DNA from: Psychrobacillus sp044762655
GTDB taxonomy: Bacteria; Bacillota; Bacilli; Bacillales_A; Planococcaceae
Direction: 5' to 3'
Length of the DNA stretch: 64,000 bases
Assembly (NCBI RefSeq): GCF_044762655.1
Contig: NZ_JBIWER010000003.1
Span: 62,001 to 126,000 of the forward strand
Both the position numbers and the translations under genes were made by a program. Each line of letters opens with the position of its first letter. Position 1 is the first letter of the stretch. Positions 61,705 to 64,000 of this stretch are shown in pieces. Under the pieces are notes generated by a model. That model did no database searches. It worked only from the letters and a program-made list of their open reading frames with translations, and was not told where the DNA came from.

Positions 61705-62313
61705 TTATTTTGCAGCAGCGAAACGTTTTGAAACTTCATCCCAGTTTACTACATTCCAGAAAGATCCGATGTAGTCTGGACGACGGTTTTGGTAGTTTAA
61801 GTAGTAAGCATGCTCCCATACATCTAAACCTAATAAAGGAGTTTTACCTTCCATAATTGGTGAATCTTGATTTGCTGTAGAAGAAACTTCTAATTCACCG
61901 TTAGCTACTGATAACCAAGCCCAGCCAGATCCAAAGCGAGTAGTAGCTGCTTTAGCGAACTCTTCTTTGAATGCATCAAAGCTACCAAATTTTGCATCGA
62001 TTGCTGTTGCTAAATCACCTGTTGGATTTCCTCCACCGTTTGGCGATAGAATTTGCCAAAATAGTGAGTGGTTAGCATGTCCGCCACCATTGTTGCGAAC
62101 AGCAGTACGAATTGCTTCAGGAACAGCATCTAAATTAGCGATTAACTCTTCCACTGATTTTTCTTGTAGGTCTGAATGATCTGCAAGTGCATTATTTACG
62201 TTTGTCACGTATGTGTTGTGGTGTTTAGTGTGATGAATATTCATCGTTTCTTTGTCGATATGTGGTTCAAGTGCATCGTATGCGTAAGGTAATTCTGGTA
62301 ATTCATATGCCAT
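61705..62313 (-). CDS. sodA: Superoxide dismutase (Mn/Fe family)
   Basis: Detoxifies superoxide in the cytoplasm. Metal ligands appear in HHTKHHNTYV, GGGHANHSLFW, and the C-terminal DVWEHAYYLNYQNRRPDYIG. Gln/Gly pattern (NGGGNPTGDLA) suggests the manganese form. 202 residues. Confidence 0.97.
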   Translation of the reverse strand: MAYELPELPYAYDALEPHIDKETMNIHHTKHHNTYVTNVNNALADHSDLQEKSVEELIANLDAVPEAIRTAVRNNGGGHANHSLFWQILSPNGGGNPTGDLATAIDAKFGSFDAFKEEFAKAATTRFGSGWAWLSVANGELEVSSTANQDSPIMEGKTPLLGLDVWEHAYYLNYQNRRPDYIGSFWNVVNWDEVSKRFAAAK

Positions 62314-62433
62314 TTTTATTTCCTCCTAAAGAATATTTTAGAAAATTCTTTTCCATGTATTAGCGTATCAAAATATGAGGAATCGTTCAATTAAAATAAC
62401 CTAAAATAATTTTAATCATACTTTTGACTGAAC

Positions 62434-62916
62434 TTATACAAAGAATATAAACACAACGAGCATAATGATTAAGACGATAATTTTGACTACAGATGAAGTT
62501 AAGAATCCGATTAAAGATCCTACCCCTGATTTAATAGCTTGTTTTACACCATCTCGTGTAACGATTAATTCCGCAATTACGGCACCTATAAACGGACCAA
62601 TTAAAATACCTGCGACTGGAATCACAAATGGACCAAACAACAGTCCAATAGTACTTCCCCAGACCCCTGCTTTGGTTCCACCAAACTTTTTGACCCCAAA
62701 AGCATTTGCCGCCATATCTGCACTAAACAATAGAAGCACGAACAGCACTTGAATTACCCAAAACAGCCATGTTAGCTCAGTAAAGGAGAAAAATAAACCA
62801 TACACCACATATCCCAATAGCATAAACACTACGGAAGGGATTATTGGATAAAAAGTTCCAATAAAGGCGACGATGAAACATAATACGATTAATATCCAAC
62901 CAATAATTTCTATCAT
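62434..62916 (-). CDS. DUF456 family membrane protein (YqgC-like)
   Basis: A 160-residue protein with about five hydrophobic segments and Gly-rich glycine-zipper-like stretches (GSTIGLLFGPFVIPVAGILIGPFIGAVIAEL). Family function unknown. It overlaps the Na/Pi cotransporter gene by 4 bp (ATGA), indicating co-translation. Confidence 0.85.
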   Translation of the reverse strand: MIEIIGWILIVLCFIVAFIGTFYPIIPSVVFMLLGYVVYGLFFSFTELTWLFWVIQVLFVLLLFSADMAANAFGVKKFGGTKAGVWGSTIGLLFGPFVIPVAGILIGPFIGAVIAELIVTRDGVKQAIKSGVGSLIGFLTSSVVKIIVLIIMLVVFIFFV

Positions 62917-64000
62917 ATTCGTTTACCTAACACTCCCTCCGCAATATTAGAAGCGTGATCACCTATACGCTCTAAATTGCTTAAAATATCCACGAACATA
63001 ATTCCTACTTGTGCGGAGCATTGACCCTCGTTAACACGTACAATATGATTTTTTCTAAATCTGCGTTCCATTTTATCAATCACATCTTCCTGTTCAGCTA
63101 CACTTTGCGCTAATTCGACATCGCTCGTATCAAATGCTTCTAAGGCATTTGCAACCGTAGTTATCGTAAGCTCGAACATTTCCGAAACATCTTTTATAGC
63201 ATCTTCTGTAAGAATTAAATGATTTTCTTCTCTATATTCGATTAATTCAATAATATTTTCAAAATGATCGCCTATTCTTTCAACATCACGTACTGTATCC
63301 ATTAGAATATTATGTCTAGTTGAATCCTGTACAGTCAAAGGCTGAGAAGAAATCTGAATGAGGTAATCAGTAATTTTTTGATCTAAATGATTTAAAGCGT
63401 CTTCTAGTTGATAGCCTAATTCTGCCTCTTTTTTGTTATTCGTTATTAAGTATGAATAAGTCGTTTGAAGTCCTTGCACACTTAATGCACCCATGCGTAA
63501 AATTTCCTCTTTCGCCTGTCCGATTGCAATGGTTGGTGATTGATCAATAAAATGAACATCTAAATGCTTTGGTTTATATTCAATCGAAACATCTTCCCCT
63601 GGTATAAGTTTAGTAACTAGGAAAGCCCAAGCACCAATAAGCGGAAACTGTATAATAGTATTTGTTATATTAAATGTACCATGAGCAAAGGCAATTTGCA
63701 TTTTATGTTCCAAATCTAGCACACTGGAAATCCATTCAATATAAAGCGTAAAAGGTGTTAAAAAGATTAAAAATATGACCATACCTACTACATTAAATAG
63801 GACATGTGTCGCTGCAGCACGTTTAGCTGCAACTGATGCACCTAAAGATGCAAGTACTGCGGTAATCGTAGTACCAATATTATCTCCAAATAAAATAGGA
63901 AGAGTGCTTTGTAAGGAAAGTAGATTTTCTGCATAAAGGCCTTGAAGAATTGCAACAGTAGCACTTGAACTTTGCACGATCATCGTGAAAATTGTTCCTG
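62913..64000 (-). CDS. Na/Pi cotransporter family protein with PhoU domain (5' end outside window)
   Basis: The frame is open to the window edge, so the N terminus is missing; the internal ATG at 63983 is not the start. The visible part has the NptA/PNaS motif QSSSATVAI and GDNIGTTITAVLAS, membrane helices, then a C-terminal PhoU-like domain (RDVERIGDHFENI and LSNLERIGDHASNIAEGVL). It probably exports or imports phosphate with sodium. It is the second PhoU-domain protein in the window. Confidence 0.9.
   Translation of the reverse strand, partial: GTIFTMIVQSSSATVAILQGLYAENLLSLQSTLPILFGDNIGTTITAVLASLGASVAAKRAAATHVLFNVVGMVIFLIFLTPFTLYIEWISSVLDLEHKMQIAFAHGTFNITNTIIQFPLIGAWAFLVTKLIPGEDVSIEYKPKHLDVHFIDQSPTIAIGQAKEEILRMGALSVQGLQTTYSYLITNNKKEAELGYQLEDALNHLDQKITDYLIQISSQPLTVQDSTRHNILMDTVRDVERIGDHFENIIELIEYREENHLILTEDAIKDVSEMFELTITTVANALEAFDTSDVELAQSVAEQEDVIDKMERRFRKNHIVRVNEGQCSAQVGIMFVDILSNLERIGDHASNIAEGVLGKRI

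Overview
The window reads as chromosomal DNA from a low-GC, endospore-forming (or formerly spore-forming) Bacillales member. The gene order matches the Bacillus subtilis block running bkd - yqzF - spo0A - spoIVB - recN - ahrC - tlyA - dxs - ispA - xseBA - folD - nusB - accCB - spoIIIA - efp - gcv - comG - yqg genes - pst - pbpA - sodA, with many local losses (ptb/buk, aroQ, gluP, glcK). A B12-dependent ribonucleotide reductase, a low GC content and the sequence styles make a Planococcaceae/Caryophanaceae genus (for example Psychrobacillus or Lysinibacillus-like) my best guess; this is inference, not shown. There are no rRNA or tRNA genes, phage, intact insertion sequences or CRISPR arrays. Almost every gene is on the minus strand.

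Layout: 1-8523 branched-chain keto-acid dehydrogenase operon (bkdR, bcd, lpdV, bkdAA, bkdAB, bkdB). 8652-11350 small membrane protein, glycerophosphodiester phosphodiesterase and FapA-like protein. 11779-13748 sporulation regulators spo0A and spoIVB with recognisable sigma-H, 0A-box and sigma-G sites. 13842-25119 housekeeping (recN, argR, tlyA, dxs, ispA, xseB, xseA, folD, nusB, asp23, accC, accB). 26005-28695 a reduced spoIIIA operon (AC-AH only). 29392-35203 efp, pepQ-like, yqhR, nrdJ and lipM. 35306-37416 three plus-strand genes (rhodanese, AAA ATPase, DUF2809). 37510-41437 glycine cleavage (gcvPB, gcvPA, gcvT) behind a tandem glycine riboswitch. 41803-46171 aroK and the complete comGA-GG competence pilus operon. 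46566-53089 regulator, small membrane proteins, MBL hydrolase, lipoprotein, LTA synthase, folate enzyme and rpmG. 53264-54084 an uncharacterised membrane/HTH plus LysM-like pair. 54641-59037 phosphate transport operon pstS-C-A-B-phoU under a four-repeat PhoP box. 59378-64000 PBP2A, superoxide dismutase, DUF456 and the 3' part of a Na/Pi cotransporter with a PhoU domain.

Functional themes: lipoyl-dependent metabolism (BkdB, glycine cleavage, LipM), isoprenoid and fatty acid precursor supply, phosphate homeostasis, natural transformation and sporulation. The most unusual feature is the sporulation block. spoIIIAA and spoIIIAB are absent upstream of spoIIIAC although a good sigma-E promoter sits directly before spoIIIAC; spoIIIAE lacks the usual N-terminal export region; spoIIIAF is reduced to its membrane domain; spoIIIAF and spoIIIAG have no standard start codon; and spoIVB is about 100 residues short. 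Either this lineage builds a stripped-down SpoIIIA-SpoIIQ channel or the pathway is decaying. Three families of dispersed intergenic repeats were also found. One of them, at 197-352 and 29140-29259, conserves ends and hairpins in a way that suggests a structured RNA or a mobile palindromic element.
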